A stretch of 64,000 bases of DNA from Mediterraneibacter catenae (GCF_008691045.1 NZ_VMSO01000015.1:1-64000), one strand, 5' to 3'; shown: positions 7,654-15,606, counted from the stretch's first letter. Numbers and translations: made by a program. Notes: generated by a model not told the origin, from the letters alone.

Positions 7654-7839
7654 ATGCTTAAAAAATATTGGATAAAATGTCCGATTTGTAACGGAAAGAC
7701 GAGAGTTCAAGTATTTCATAATACTGTATTAAAAGATTTTCCTCTTTTCTGCCCTAAATGCAAATTGACGCATATCATTGATGTAGAAAAATTAGAGATT
7801 GTAATCAAAAATACAGAAAAACAAACTTTTATTATTTAG
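7654..7839 (+). CDS. Cysteine-rich KTR domain protein
   Basis: A 61-residue protein with a zinc-ribbon pattern CPIC...CPKC (residues 10-13 and 33-36) and the KTR signature right after the first pair, recognised as the cysteine-rich KTR family found next to tet(M)-type genes in Tn916-like elements. Function is unknown; a nucleic-acid or ribosome role is possible. It lies 16 bases before the methyltransferase gene and shares its transcript downstream of the attenuator. The start lacks a strong ribosome site (AAAAAGGACGAG, 8-14 bases upstream). Confidence 0.75.
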   Translation: MLKKYWIKCPICNGKTRVQVFHNTVLKDFPLFCPKCKLTHIIDVEKLEIVIKNTEKQTFII

Positions 7840-7855
7840 AAGAAAGGATATAAAA

Positions 7856-8839
7856 ATGAAACGTTTACCTAAATATACGCCTGCGGAAGTACGGAATGAT
7901 CCATACGGATTTACTTACAAAGAAATGTCGGAAGTTATTGGCGAGAATGAAGCAAAAGCCTTATATGAAGAATTATATAAGCAATTACCACGCAAAAAAA
8001 ATCTATCAATGTTGGTAAAAAATATTTGCAAAAGCAGTGATACTGAAAAGTATGTTTACGAACTGAAAGACAACAAATACATTGAAACGGTTTTTATCAA
8101 GCGGCGAGATGGTGGAACTGTTTGCGTGAGCACACAAGTCGGTTGTCCTGTTGGTTGTATTTTTTGTGAGTCCGGGCGAAATGGCTTTGTTCGTAATCTA
8201 ACATCGTCAGAAATCGTACAACAGATTATATTGTTGCGTCGAAAAGTAAACCGTATCGTTTTTATGGGTATGGGAGAGCCTTTATTCAATTATGACAACT
8301 TGATAAAAGCAATCCATATTCTCCGAGATAGATATGGGCTCAACTTTCCAACCGACGGCATTACCATATCAACAGTTGGTCCGGTCGATCAATTAAAAAA
8401 ATTGCGCGAGGAACATCTTAAAATTCAGTTGACAATATCTTTACACGCAGCAACACAATCTGCAAGAAATCGTATTATTCCTCACATGCGCATATATGCT
8501 ATTGAAGATGTTGTTAAGCAAGCCTTATCCTATTCTGAAAGGCATAATCGCAAAATTGTCTTTGCGTATTTGCTTTTACCGGGTATAAATGACCGGCCCT
8601 CAGATGTAAGACAACTTGCAAAATGGTTTCGGGGCAAAAAAGTTATGATTAACGTGTTACAATACAACCCAACAAGCAATTCAAGAATTAAAGCACCACA
8701 GAAACGGGAAATAGTTGCATTCAAACATCAATTAGAGCAAGCAGGACTTGAAGTTACTATGAGAGTTTCTCATGGCAGAGAGATTAACGCGGCTTGTGGA
8801 CAGTTAGCTAACACATATAATAAATTCAAAAAAAAATGA
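7856..8839 (+). CDS. Radical SAM 23S rRNA methyltransferase, RlmN/Cfr-like
   Basis: A 327-residue radical SAM enzyme of the RlmN/Cfr family, which methylates adenine 2503 in 23S rRNA. The residues needed are visible: the cluster motif CPVGCIFC (C97, C101, C104), the upstream catalytic cysteine C90 in TVCVSTQVGC, the SAM-binding GMGEPL, and the methyl-carrying cysteine C314 in AACGQL. It is AT-rich, sits in a mobile element, and lies behind a ribosome-sensing style leader, so it is probably not the housekeeping RlmN. Whether it makes C2-methyl (RlmN) or C8-methyl (Cfr, multi-drug resistance) A2503 cannot be read here; GMGEP and the overall look are closer to RlmN. Confidence 0.85.
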   Translation: MKRLPKYTPAEVRNDPYGFTYKEMSEVIGENEAKALYEELYKQLPRKKNLSMLVKNICKSSDTEKYVYELKDNKYIETVFIKRRDGGTVCVSTQVGCPVGCIFCESGRNGFVRNLTSSEIVQQIILLRRKVNRIVFMGMGEPLFNYDNLIKAIHILRDRYGLNFPTDGITISTVGPVDQLKKLREEHLKIQLTISLHAATQSARNRIIPHMRIYAIEDVVKQALSYSERHNRKIVFAYLLLPGINDRPSDVRQLAKWFRGKKVMINVLQYNPTSNSRIKAPQKREIVAFKHQLEQAGLEVTMRVSHGREINAACGQLANTYNKFKKK

Positions 8840-8866
8840 TTAAAAGTGCCAGACGCATAGACGCAG

Positions 8867-8916
8867 AGCCGATAACGCATTAGGTCAAAAAACCTATGTG
8901 TTATCGGCTTTTTTAT
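8867..8916 (+). terminator. Intrinsic terminator after the methyltransferase
   Basis: A 14-base arm AGCCGATAACGCAT (8867-8880) pairs with ATGTGTTATCGGCT (8896-8909), followed by TTTTTTAT. Confidence 0.88.
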
Positions 8917-8992
8917 TTAATATTGCGCAAAAGCCGCTGTTCCCTATTATAGAATGGATTGCGGGTAGTGTATTAAAGTCGCCCTTTTTTAA

Positions 8993-9035
8993 GGATACGG
9001 CGGTATCGGGGAGGTATCGCCGTGTCCATTTTTAT
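8993..9035 (+). terminator. Terminator-like hairpin in the 8,917-9,312 gap
   Basis: GGATACGGCGGTA (8993-9005) pairs with TATCGCCGTGTCC (9015-9027) with two G-U pairs, followed by ATTTTTATTTA. No gene is seen between it and the sigma factor gene. Confidence 0.55.
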
Positions 9036-9149
9036 TTACTGTAACCCGCCTAATGCTTTGCGGTCAAAAAAAGCTATGCTCCGCAAGCGGGATATTCCGG
9101 CTATGAATGTGAACTGTCAATACATTTAGCTACTGCTTACATTTCCTTT

Positions 9150-9190
9150 GCGCCCGTCCGCGTCTTGCGGACGGGCGCATTTTGCTTTTT
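9150..9190 (+). terminator. GC-rich hairpin upstream of the sigma factor gene
   Basis: A perfect 12-bp stem GCGCCCGTCCGC / GCGGACGGGCGC (9150-9161, 9167-9178) is followed by ATTTTGCTTTTTT. It may act as an attenuator for the sigma factor transcript. Confidence 0.7.
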
Positions 9191-9312
9191 TCAACTTTTT
9201 TCTGAAAAGCGCACTCAAGAGCCATCTCCCGAACGGGTACGGAGCGAAAGGGGCAGAGAGGACAAGCCCTTAACTCCCGTCCTCTACTCCACGCGGGAAG
9301 GAGGTGAACTCT

Positions 9313-9750
9313 ATGGAGCTATCTTCTTCCGACAAGGAAAGAATACAACATCAGTACGACGCATTAGCAAAGAAAACTTTGGTCGGCGAAGCGAAAAGCC
9401 ACCGCCGCACTCTTGCGAAACGCGCAGCACGCGAAGTTACTTTTTCGGATTTGAGCGAAAGCGAACTCGCGCAGCTTTTCACAACGGACGAATACGAAAG
9501 CGATTATTTCCGTTTTCAAGTGTCCGGCTTTGATGTACTCGTCAAAAATGAACTGCTTGCCGAAGCCCTTAACGCTTTGCCCGAAAGGAAACGCGACATT
9601 ATCCTTTTGTCCTACTTCTTGGATATGAGCGACGCGGAAATTGGCGAACTGCTGAATGTTGTACGCACGACGGTTTTCCGGCACAGGAAATCCGCGCTTG
9701 CGAAAATCAAACAGTATTTGGAGGGAAAAGCAGATGATGAATACCGTTAG
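9313..9750 (+). CDS. Sigma-70 family sigma factor (Tn916 ORF7-like)
   Basis: A 145-residue protein with a sigma region 4 helix-turn-helix at about residues 85-130 (ALPERKRDIILLSYFLDMSD, then a helix-turn-helix with RTTVFRHR). The N-terminal half is charged and lacks a clear region 2. It matches the small sigma-like protein conserved in Tn916-family elements, which promotes expression of the element's mobility genes. The start at 9313 is chosen over a GTG at 9304 because AAGGAGG lies 8 bases upstream. It overlaps the next gene by 17 bases. Confidence 0.82.
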   Translation: MELSSSDKERIQHQYDALAKKTLVGEAKSHRRTLAKRAAREVTFSDLSESELAQLFTTDEYESDYFRFQVSGFDVLVKNELLAEALNALPERKRDIILLSYFLDMSDAEIGELLNVVRTTVFRHRKSALAKIKQYLEGKADDEYR

Positions 9751-9976
9751 GAAATCTGAAAATCTGTTGCCGTTCCCTGTCATTTCCGCAGCGGCAAACG
9801 GCGACACAACCGCCATGTGCGCGATCTTGAAGCATTACGAGGGTTACATAGCGAAACTTTGTACCCGCACGCTGAAAGACGACGCGGGCAATACCTATTC
9901 CTATGTGGACGAGGAAATGCGTAACAGGCTGCAAGTGCGCCTTATTACCCGCACCCTTGCTTTTCATGTAGGATAA
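9734..9976 (+). CDS. Conjugative-transposon helix-turn-helix protein (Tn916 ORF8-like)
   Basis: An 80-residue protein of the HTH_16 type seen after the sigma-like gene in Tn916/Tn1549 elements: LPFPVISAAANGDTTAMCAI followed by helix and YVDEEMRNRLQVRLI. It overlaps the sigma gene and is probably its regulatory partner. The ATG at 9734 is in the sigma gene's last codons, with GAGGGAAAAG upstream as ribosome site. Homology is by recognition only. Confidence 0.78.
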   Translation: MMNTVRKSENLLPFPVISAAANGDTTAMCAILKHYEGYIAKLCTRTLKDDAGNTYSYVDEEMRNRLQVRLITRTLAFHVG

Positions 9977-9982
9977 TCTTTT

Positions 9983-10210
9983 AGCCCATGCGGGGAGCGT
10001 GTCCCCTTTCCACGATTCCCGTTATGGGCTATTTGTCGTTCCGCAAAAGCATATCCGCTGTTGATGTGCTTTTGCAGGCCGACAAAGCCTATTGTAACTT
10101 GACAAAGAAAGCGACCTTTGGTGCGCAGCATAACAGGCAACGGGTACATTCCGTCTGTATCGAGCCAGTCGGCGGGTACGCCATGACAGCTTTTCCCCTA
10201 CGGGGAAAAG
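9983..10210 (+). ncRNA. Structured non-coding stretch, possible RNA
   Basis: Between the HTH gene and the DUF6870 gene (9977-10455) no coding region is convincing, but several strong stems are present. AGCCCAT/ATGGGCT (9983-9989, 10024-10030) encloses a GGGGA/TCCCC stem. TTTGTCG/CGACAAA (10032-10038, 10080-10086) encloses GCAAAAGCA/TGCTTTTGC (10043-10051, 10067-10075). CTTTTCCCC/GGGGAAAAG lies at 10190-10210. Nested perfect stems of this kind are not expected in a decayed gene. A regulatory or antisense RNA of the element is possible; no known family is recognised. Confidence 0.4.
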
Positions 10211-10455
10211 TCGAGCGACAACTACCGCGCCGTAAAACAGGTTTAGCAGCTTGTGGGCGACGACATACAAGGCGGCACAATGATACTCCCGCGTTGAACA
10301 CCCTCAAAGTATTGCGCGGCGCACCCATAAGCATGGGCCGGGGTGAAACTCCCGTGAGGTTGCAGCTAACAACCGCCCGTTTCAGCCTTATTTCTCATAT
10401 CGTACAAGCCGGAGCGCATATTCTGTACTATGCCGCTAACCGGGAGGGAAAGAAG

Positions 10456-10710
10456 ATGATTACCAAGTTACAACTTCAACAAATGAGAAATGTTGATATT
10501 ACACAGGTTGACCGCAGCACTTTGGTTGATATTCGTAATATCCATATTGACAGTTCTTTGCCAGCAGCAAAGAAAATGCAAAGCTACTTTGAGCAGATTG
10601 TAAATCCATACTGTTTTCTTTGTGGTGATACACCCGTAAGAATACGGTTTGTCGCAGAGGATAGAACGCTAAAGCAATCATTGTGTGATTACTTTTTAAG
10701 TCTGAAATAA
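10456..10710 (+). CDS. DUF6870 family protein
   Basis: An 84-residue protein recognised as the DUF6870 family, which recurs just before recombinase genes in clostridial mobile elements. DITQVDRSTLVDIRNIHID is the conserved N-terminal part and CFLCGDTPVRIRF a central strand with a cysteine pair. Length fits the family. GGGAGGGAAAG precedes the ATG at 10456. An open frame extends upstream to 9988 but has no ribosome site and unlikely composition. Function is unknown. Confidence 0.7.
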   Translation: MITKLQLQQMRNVDITQVDRSTLVDIRNIHIDSSLPAAKKMQSYFEQIVNPYCFLCGDTPVRIRFVAEDRTLKQSLCDYFLSLK

Positions 10711-10744
10711 CCGCCGACTTTCCCTAACTCTACGGGTAAAGACC

Positions 10745-10787
10745 TTGTGATTACGGGGCGAAAATGGTATAATTAACTCGTAATTAT
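10745..10787 (+). promoter_or_regulatory. Promoter and palindromic operator of the recombinase gene
   Basis: TTGTGA (10745-10750), 17 bases, TATAAT (10768-10773) with upstream TG. A palindrome ATAATTA-ACTCG-TAATTAT (10769-10787) overlaps the -10 and would let a dimeric protein repress it. Confidence 0.65.
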
Positions 10788-10805
10788 AGGGGGAAAGGAG
10801 GTATA

Positions 10806-12488
10806 ATGCCCCGCATACGCAAAGACAAAATGGCACGCAGTTATGCAGAGCCGTTTTGGAAAATTGGGCTATACATTCGACTATCCAGAGAGGACGACAA
10901 CGAGGACGAAAGCGAGAGTGTTATCAACCAAGAAAAGATACTCCGCGACTTTGTAGACAGCTATTTTGAGCCGGGAACCTATGTGATTGTAGACGTGTTT
11001 GCCGACGACGGATTGACAGGCACCGACACAGCGCGACCAAACTTCAAACGGCTTGAGGGCTGCATTGTCCGCAAAGAAGTAAACTGCATGATTATCAAAT
11101 CCCTTGCACGCGGTTTCCGCAACCTTGCCGATCAACAAAAGTTTTTGGAGGAGTTCATACCCATTCACGGCGCAAGGTTTATTTGCACAGGCACGCCATT
11201 TATTGACACTTACGCTAACCCCCATTCTGCAAGCGGTCTTGAAGTACCTATTAGGGGAATGTTCAATGAGCAGTTTGCCGCGACCACTTCCGAAGAAATC
11301 CGCAAAACATTCAAGATGAAACGGGAGCGCGGCGAGTTCATAGGCGCGTTTGCCCCTTATGGCTACAAGAAAGACCCAAACGACAAAAACAGCTTGATTG
11401 TAGATGAAGAAGCAGCGGAAGTTGTCAAAAGCATTTACCATTGGTTTGTCAATGAGGGGTACAGTAAAATGGGGATTGCAAAGCGGCTTAACCAAATGGG
11501 AGAGCCGAACCCCGAAGCCTATAAGAAGAAAAAAGGCTTTAAGTATAACAACCCTAATTCCGACAAAAACGATGGTTTGTGGTCTGCCAGCACGATTGCA
11601 AGGATATTGCAAAATGAAGTTTATACGGGCGTAATGGTGCAAGGCCGTAACCGCGTAATAAGCTACAAAGTACACAAGCAGATCAACGTCCCCGAAGAAG
11701 AATGGTTTGTCGTCCCCAACACACACGAAGCGATTATTGACAGGGAAACATTCGAGAAAGCGCAAGCCCTACATAAGCGCGACACAAGGACAGCCCCCGG
11801 CAAACAGGAAGTCTATCTCATGTCCGGCTTTGTCCGTTGCGCGGATTGCAAAAAGGCCATGCGGCGCAAAACCGCCCGTGATATTGCCTACTACTCTTGC
11901 CGTAGCTACACCGATAAGAAGATTTGCAGCAAACATTCTATCCGGCAAGACAAGTTGGAAAACGCGGTATTGGCAGCGTTGCAAATGCAAATTGCCCTTG
12001 TAGATCGGCTTGCAGAAGAAATTGAACGGATTAACAACGCGCCTGTTATCAACCGGGAAAGCAAGAGATTATCCCATTCCTTGAAACAGGCAGAAAAGCA
12101 GCTAAAACAGTACAATGACGCTTCCGACAGCTTGTACCTTGATTGGAAAAGCGGTGAGATTACCAAAGAGGAATATCGCCGCTTGAAAGGCAAGATTGCA
12201 GAACAGATACAACAGCTTGAAGCGAACATCTCCTATCTGAAAGAGGAAATGCAGGTAATGGCTGATGGTATCGGAACCGACGACCCGTATCTAACCGCCT
12301 TTCTGAAATACAAAAACATTCAGAGCCTTAACCGCGGGATTATGGTTGAACTCGTAAAAGCGGTTTGGGTGCATGAGAACGGGGAAATAACGGTTGACTT
12401 CAATTTTGCCGACGAGTACCAGCGAATTATTGATTACATTGAGAATAACCACAACGTTATCCGAGTGATTGAGAACAAGGCAATCTAA
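10806..12488 (+). CDS. Large serine recombinase/integrase
   Basis: A 560-residue large serine recombinase. The resolvase domain covers about residues 15-170 (IGLYIRLSRED, with the nucleophilic serine near residue 26). A recombinase domain follows (about 190-310), then a zinc ribbon (CADCKK ... CRSYTDKKIC, about 340-380), a coiled coil (about 385-480) and a C-terminal tail. These enzymes catalyse integration and excision of a circular element at short sites. It is complete and lies 50 bases from the element's right end, as expected for an integrase acting on a neighbouring attachment site. GGAGG lies 5 bases before the ATG. Confidence 0.93.
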   Translation: MPRIRKDKMARSYAEPFWKIGLYIRLSREDDNEDESESVINQEKILRDFVDSYFEPGTYVIVDVFADDGLTGTDTARPNFKRLEGCIVRKEVNCMIIKSLARGFRNLADQQKFLEEFIPIHGARFICTGTPFIDTYANPHSASGLEVPIRGMFNEQFAATTSEEIRKTFKMKRERGEFIGAFAPYGYKKDPNDKNSLIVDEEAAEVVKSIYHWFVNEGYSKMGIAKRLNQMGEPNPEAYKKKKGFKYNNPNSDKNDGLWSASTIARILQNEVYTGVMVQGRNRVISYKVHKQINVPEEEWFVVPNTHEAIIDRETFEKAQALHKRDTRTAPGKQEVYLMSGFVRCADCKKAMRRKTARDIAYYSCRSYTDKKICSKHSIRQDKLENAVLAALQMQIALVDRLAEEIERINNAPVINRESKRLSHSLKQAEKQLKQYNDASDSLYLDWKSGEITKEEYRRLKGKIAEQIQQLEANISYLKEEMQVMADGIGTDDPYLTAFLKYKNIQSLNRGIMVELVKAVWVHENGEITVDFNFADEYQRIIDYIENNHNVIRVIENKAI

Positions 12489-12546
12489 CGGCTTGCCTAC
12501 TCAACACAAAGGAAAATCTAATGTTGTGCATAAATACACGGCTCTA
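12489..12546. other. Right end of the mobile element, insertion in a MATE gene
   Basis: The MATE reading frame (minus strand) is recognisable to ALAAV and is lost at the next codon, where foreign sequence follows. A GA dinucleotide on the minus strand (12544-12543) lies exactly at this break, and large serine recombinases of the TnpX type join at GA cores. The exact base is not provable without the empty site. Confidence 0.6.
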
Positions 12547-12706
12547 CTGCTGCCAATGCGCCTGTACCGACAAACTTACCGACAATCACAGCATCCGCCA
12601 TATTATAAAACTGCTGAAAGACATTGCCGATAAAAATCGGCAGAGTAAAATTAATGATGATCTTCATCGGCTTTCCTGATGTCATATCCTGCTGTACTGT
12701 CTTCAT
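12543..12706 (-). pseudogene. MATE efflux transporter, N-terminal fragment cut by the element
   Basis: The first 54 or so residues of a MATE-family multidrug/cation antiporter (normally about 450 residues): MKTVQQDMTSGKPMKIIINF, then IGNVFQQFYNMADAVIVGK, a family-typical first helix, and GTGALAAV. The frame then runs into element DNA and stops after ten unrelated codons. The start at 12706 has GAAAGGG upstream and a perfect promoter behind it. The rest of the gene should lie beyond the element's other end, outside this window. Confidence 0.85.
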
Positions 12707-12775
12707 GATAAATACCCTTTCTGTTATAAAATCATAGTGGCCCAACAGATAGCTGAACTGTTACGCCAAAGGCAG

Positions 12776-12804
12776 ATTATATAGCAGAAAGGGTATCTTG
12801 TAAA
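12776..12804 (-). promoter_or_regulatory. Promoter of the disrupted MATE gene
   Basis: On the minus strand TTTACA (12804-12799), 17 bases, TATAAT (12781-12776). A 12-bp inverted repeat ATACCCTTTCTG / CAGAAAGGGTAT (12712-12723, 12785-12796) spans the promoter spacer and the ribosome site. Confidence 0.75.
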
Positions 12805-12869
12805 TACTGTTTTATAAAATTTAACTCGTCTTTTTCACATGTTTTATTTAGGTCTGGAAATCAGCTGCT

Positions 12870-13937
12870 TTATTTCAAAAATAGAAGTTTCTCCTCATCA
12901 AAGGCGAGATAATCCGGCATTCCTCTCTCCTCCAGTTCCCTCACCTTTTCTCTCTGTACAAACCAGCAGACCGTCTTTCCGGCATTTATGTAATAATTCT
13001 TCTCAAACGGGAGTTCTGCGCTGCTCTCCAGCTCAAACCGCAGCATACCATTTCGGTCGCTGCCTGCTCCGTCCGCCCCGCCCTGTTCTGCATTCCAGAC
13101 CGGTATGAAATCGTGCGCACGGTAACCGATGTACTCTGTATAATCCGGTATTCCCCGCTCCGTCGTGAACGTGATGCCCCAGTCTTCTGCTTCGATCGTA
13201 TGCGAGTCGATCCTGCGGGCTTTCGAGAAGTTTTTACACCCGGTCAGGTGGGCTGCCTCTTTACTTACAGGATTCTGGAAGATCTCTTTCGTTTTTCCCG
13301 ATACCGCAATCTTCCCCTGATCGATGACAAGCAGCTCTTCACTGAAACGGTAAACCTCATCTCTGTTATGGGACACCATAATAACAGTGCCCTCATAGTC
13401 TGAAAGCATCTCTGCAAGTTCCCGCTGAAGCTGGTCTTTCAGATACATATCGAGCGCGGAAAACGGCTCGTCCAGCAGTATCATATCCGGCTCATACGCC
13501 ATAATACGGGCAAGCGCAACTCTCTGCTGTTGTCCGCCTGAAAGCTGTCCCGGCAGCCTTTTCTCCAGTCCCTGCAGACGGAACTTGTCTGACATCTCAC
13601 GGACACGTGCCTCTTTCTCCTGTTTGGTACCCTTCAGCCCTGCGGCAATATTTTTTTCCACCGTCATAGTCGGGAACAGGGCATAATTCTGAAAAAGATA
13701 TCCCACATTTCTCATCTGCGGCTTCAGGTTTATCTTTTCGGTCTTGTCAAACAGAGTCCTGCCTTCAACTTCGATATGCCCCTCATCCGGCAGTTCAATA
13801 CCCGCTATACTCTTGAGTGTCATACTCTTCCCGCATCCCGAAGCACCGAGGATGCCGATTCTTCGTGAATCACTGTGGAAATTGATATCCAAAAGGAAAT
13901 TATCAAGTTTCCTTTGAATCTTTACCGTGACTGCCAT
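12870..13937 (-). CDS. modC: Molybdate ABC transporter ATPase
   Basis: A 355-residue ABC ATPase that drives molybdate (or tungstate) import. Visible are Walker A GASGCGKS (31-38), the signature LSGGQQQR (about 131-138), Walker B MILLDEPFSALD and the H-loop VSHNRDE. The C-terminal third is longer than a bare ATPase, as in ModC proteins with a regulatory extension. It is 3 bases from modB, so it is the last gene of a modABC operon. This supplies the metal for the molybdenum hydroxylases encoded at 20-43 kb. Confidence 0.92.
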   Translation of the reverse strand: MAVTVKIQRKLDNFLLDINFHSDSRRIGILGASGCGKSMTLKSIAGIELPDEGHIEVEGRTLFDKTEKINLKPQMRNVGYLFQNYALFPTMTVEKNIAAGLKGTKQEKEARVREMSDKFRLQGLEKRLPGQLSGGQQQRVALARIMAYEPDMILLDEPFSALDMYLKDQLQRELAEMLSDYEGTVIMVSHNRDEVYRFSEELLVIDQGKIAVSGKTKEIFQNPVSKEAAHLTGCKNFSKARRIDSHTIEAEDWGITFTTERGIPDYTEYIGYRAHDFIPVWNAEQGGADGAGSDRNGMLRFELESSAELPFEKNYYINAGKTVCWFVQREKVRELEERGMPDYLAFDEEKLLFLK

Positions 13938-13940
13938 AGT

Positions 13941-14645
13941 CTACCACCTCCCGATATGCTTCATCTTACTGCCTGATATGAGATTCATAAGAAAGATGAC
14001 AAGAAAGGCGATGATCATGACAATTACGACCCATATGCCGGCTGTAAGGTAATCGCCATCCTGAATGACCATAGCGATCTTCTGGGAAATCGTCCCTGTC
14101 TTGCCGGGTATATTTCCGGCGAGCATGGAGGTAGCCCCATACTCTCCAAGAGCCCTTGCAAATGTAAGGATCGTTCCTGAAGCGATTCCCGGTCCTGCCG
14201 TGGGTACTATAACCGTCCAGAATATTTTCGTATCTGACATTCCAAGCGTTCTGCCCGCATAGACCAGATTCATATCAATCTGCTCCATAGCCGCACGGGC
14301 ATTTCTGTACATAAGAGGGAAAGCAATAACTGTTGCCGCGATCACGCAGCCAAGCCACGTCTGTACAACTTTAAAATCAAACTGTTCAAACAGGAACTCC
14401 CCCAGAGGTCTTCTCCGGCTGAACAGAAGGAGAAGGAAGAAACCCGCAACCGTAGGCGGCAGCACCATCGGCAGTGTAAGAATACCGTCGATGACCGCCT
14501 TCTTTCCCGGCGTTGCCTTTACCACTTTTCTTGCTGCAAATATCCCGAGAAAAAACGAGATAAACGTCGCTACCACTCCGGTCTTCAGGGATATAAAAAG
14601 CGGACTCCAGTCCAGGTCTTTTAATATCTGCATGATTTCTTCCAT
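13941..14645 (-). CDS. modB: Molybdate ABC transporter permease
   Basis: A 234-residue membrane protein with five to six transmembrane helices and the ABC coupling motif (RTLGMSDTKIFWTVIVPTAG, then PGIASG). Length and the LPPTVAGFFLLLLF helix are typical of ModB. It forms the inner-membrane channel between ModA and ModC. The gene starts 11 bases after modA stops. Confidence 0.93.
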   Translation of the reverse strand: MEEIMQILKDLDWSPLFISLKTGVVATFISFFLGIFAARKVVKATPGKKAVIDGILTLPMVLPPTVAGFFLLLLFSRRRPLGEFLFEQFDFKVVQTWLGCVIAATVIAFPLMYRNARAAMEQIDMNLVYAGRTLGMSDTKIFWTVIVPTAGPGIASGTILTFARALGEYGATSMLAGNIPGKTGTISQKIAMVIQDGDYLTAGIWVVIVMIIAFLVIFLMNLISGSKMKHIGRW

Positions 14646-14656
14646 AACTTCTCCCT

Positions 14657-15553
14657 TTATACGTTCGTATCAAAATAGTATGAATCAAAAACAGCTTTCG
14701 CCTCATCCGAAAGGATAAACTGAAGGAAATCTTCTGCCGCTACTGTCTGTGCATCGTCTGCTTCCTCATTTACCACGCGTGCAATCGGATAAATAACATC
14801 GCCTGTCAGATCATAGCTTACAGTCTGCAGGATATCAAGGTCATCCTCGTATCCGTATGTATCAGAATAATAAGTCGTTCCTACTTCACAGGAACCTTCC
14901 ACGACTGCAGTCAGCACCTTGCTCACATTGTCCTGCTCGCTGATCTCAACGCCGCCAAGAGCCTCGGATACTTCTTCTGTGGTGATAGAAGCCGGGTCAT
15001 CTGTCTCTGGCAATGTGCCGAGATTGACGAGCGCCTGTCTCGTGTACCGTCCTACCGGAACGCTTCCGCCTGCCAGAGCGATACTCTCCGCTTCGTTCAG
15101 GTTCTCCAGTCCCGTCACCTTTGTTCCGCTGTCTTTTAATGATACCACTACAACCTGGTTGTTGACAACGTCCGTCCTTGTTCCTTCTACCATAAGCCCG
15201 TCCGCCTCGAGATCGTCCATCTGCTTCTGTGCCGCAGAAAAGAAGATATCACACTCGTATCCTTCCTGGATCTGTGTCAGGAGTGTACCTGAGCTGTCCG
15301 GATTGTATGTGATCTTAACCTCCGGATGTTCCTCATTGTACATATCGGCAAGTTCAGTCATTACTGTATTAAGGCTTGCCGCTATAAATACCTGAATCTC
15401 CGTCTCTTCTGCCGTTTCACCAGAACCGCTGTCTTCAGAAGATGCGCTGTCAGACGCCGTATCATCACTGCTGTTGTCCGCGCCGCCGGAGCATCCTGCC
15501 ATTGATAATACCATTGCCCCTGCAAGCATTGCTGCCAAAATCTTTTTCTTCAT
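14657..15553 (-). CDS. modA: Molybdate-binding lipoprotein
   Basis: A 298-residue extracellular solute-binding lipoprotein. The signal peptide ends in the lipobox LSMAGC, then comes an Asp/Ser-rich linker and a ModA domain with VFIAASLNTVMTEL, NPDSSGTLLTQI and CDIFFSAAQKQMD, which line the oxyanion site. It captures molybdate for ModBC. The start at 15553 is chosen because AGGAGG lies 8 bases upstream; an upstream in-frame extension has none. Expression is probably controlled at the palindrome over its promoter. Confidence 0.93.
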   Translation of the reverse strand: MKKKILAAMLAGAMVLSMAGCSGGADNSSDDTASDSASSEDSGSGETAEETEIQVFIAASLNTVMTELADMYNEEHPEVKITYNPDSSGTLLTQIQEGYECDIFFSAAQKQMDDLEADGLMVEGTRTDVVNNQVVVVSLKDSGTKVTGLENLNEAESIALAGGSVPVGRYTRQALVNLGTLPETDDPASITTEEVSEALGGVEISEQDNVSKVLTAVVEGSCEVGTTYYSDTYGYEDDLDILQTVSYDLTGDVIYPIARVVNEEADDAQTVAAEDFLQFILSDEAKAVFDSYYFDTNV

Positions 15554-15606
15554 ACTTTTTATCCTCCTGTTTTCTTCTAAGTCATATGCGCACATTTCTA
15601 CTCATA

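Noticed and set aside
7856-8839. Calling the methyltransferase cfr outright
   Set aside because: All catalytic cysteines are shared by RlmN and Cfr; GMGEP and overall appearance are nearer to RlmN, so only the superfamily is safe.
9988-10455. Open frame upstream of the DUF6870 gene
   Set aside because: No ribosome site, unlikely composition, and the stretch is dominated by inverted repeats.
10881-11765. 294-residue antisense frame in the recombinase gene
   Set aside because: A shadow of the well-supported recombinase reading frame; no ribosome site or known domain.
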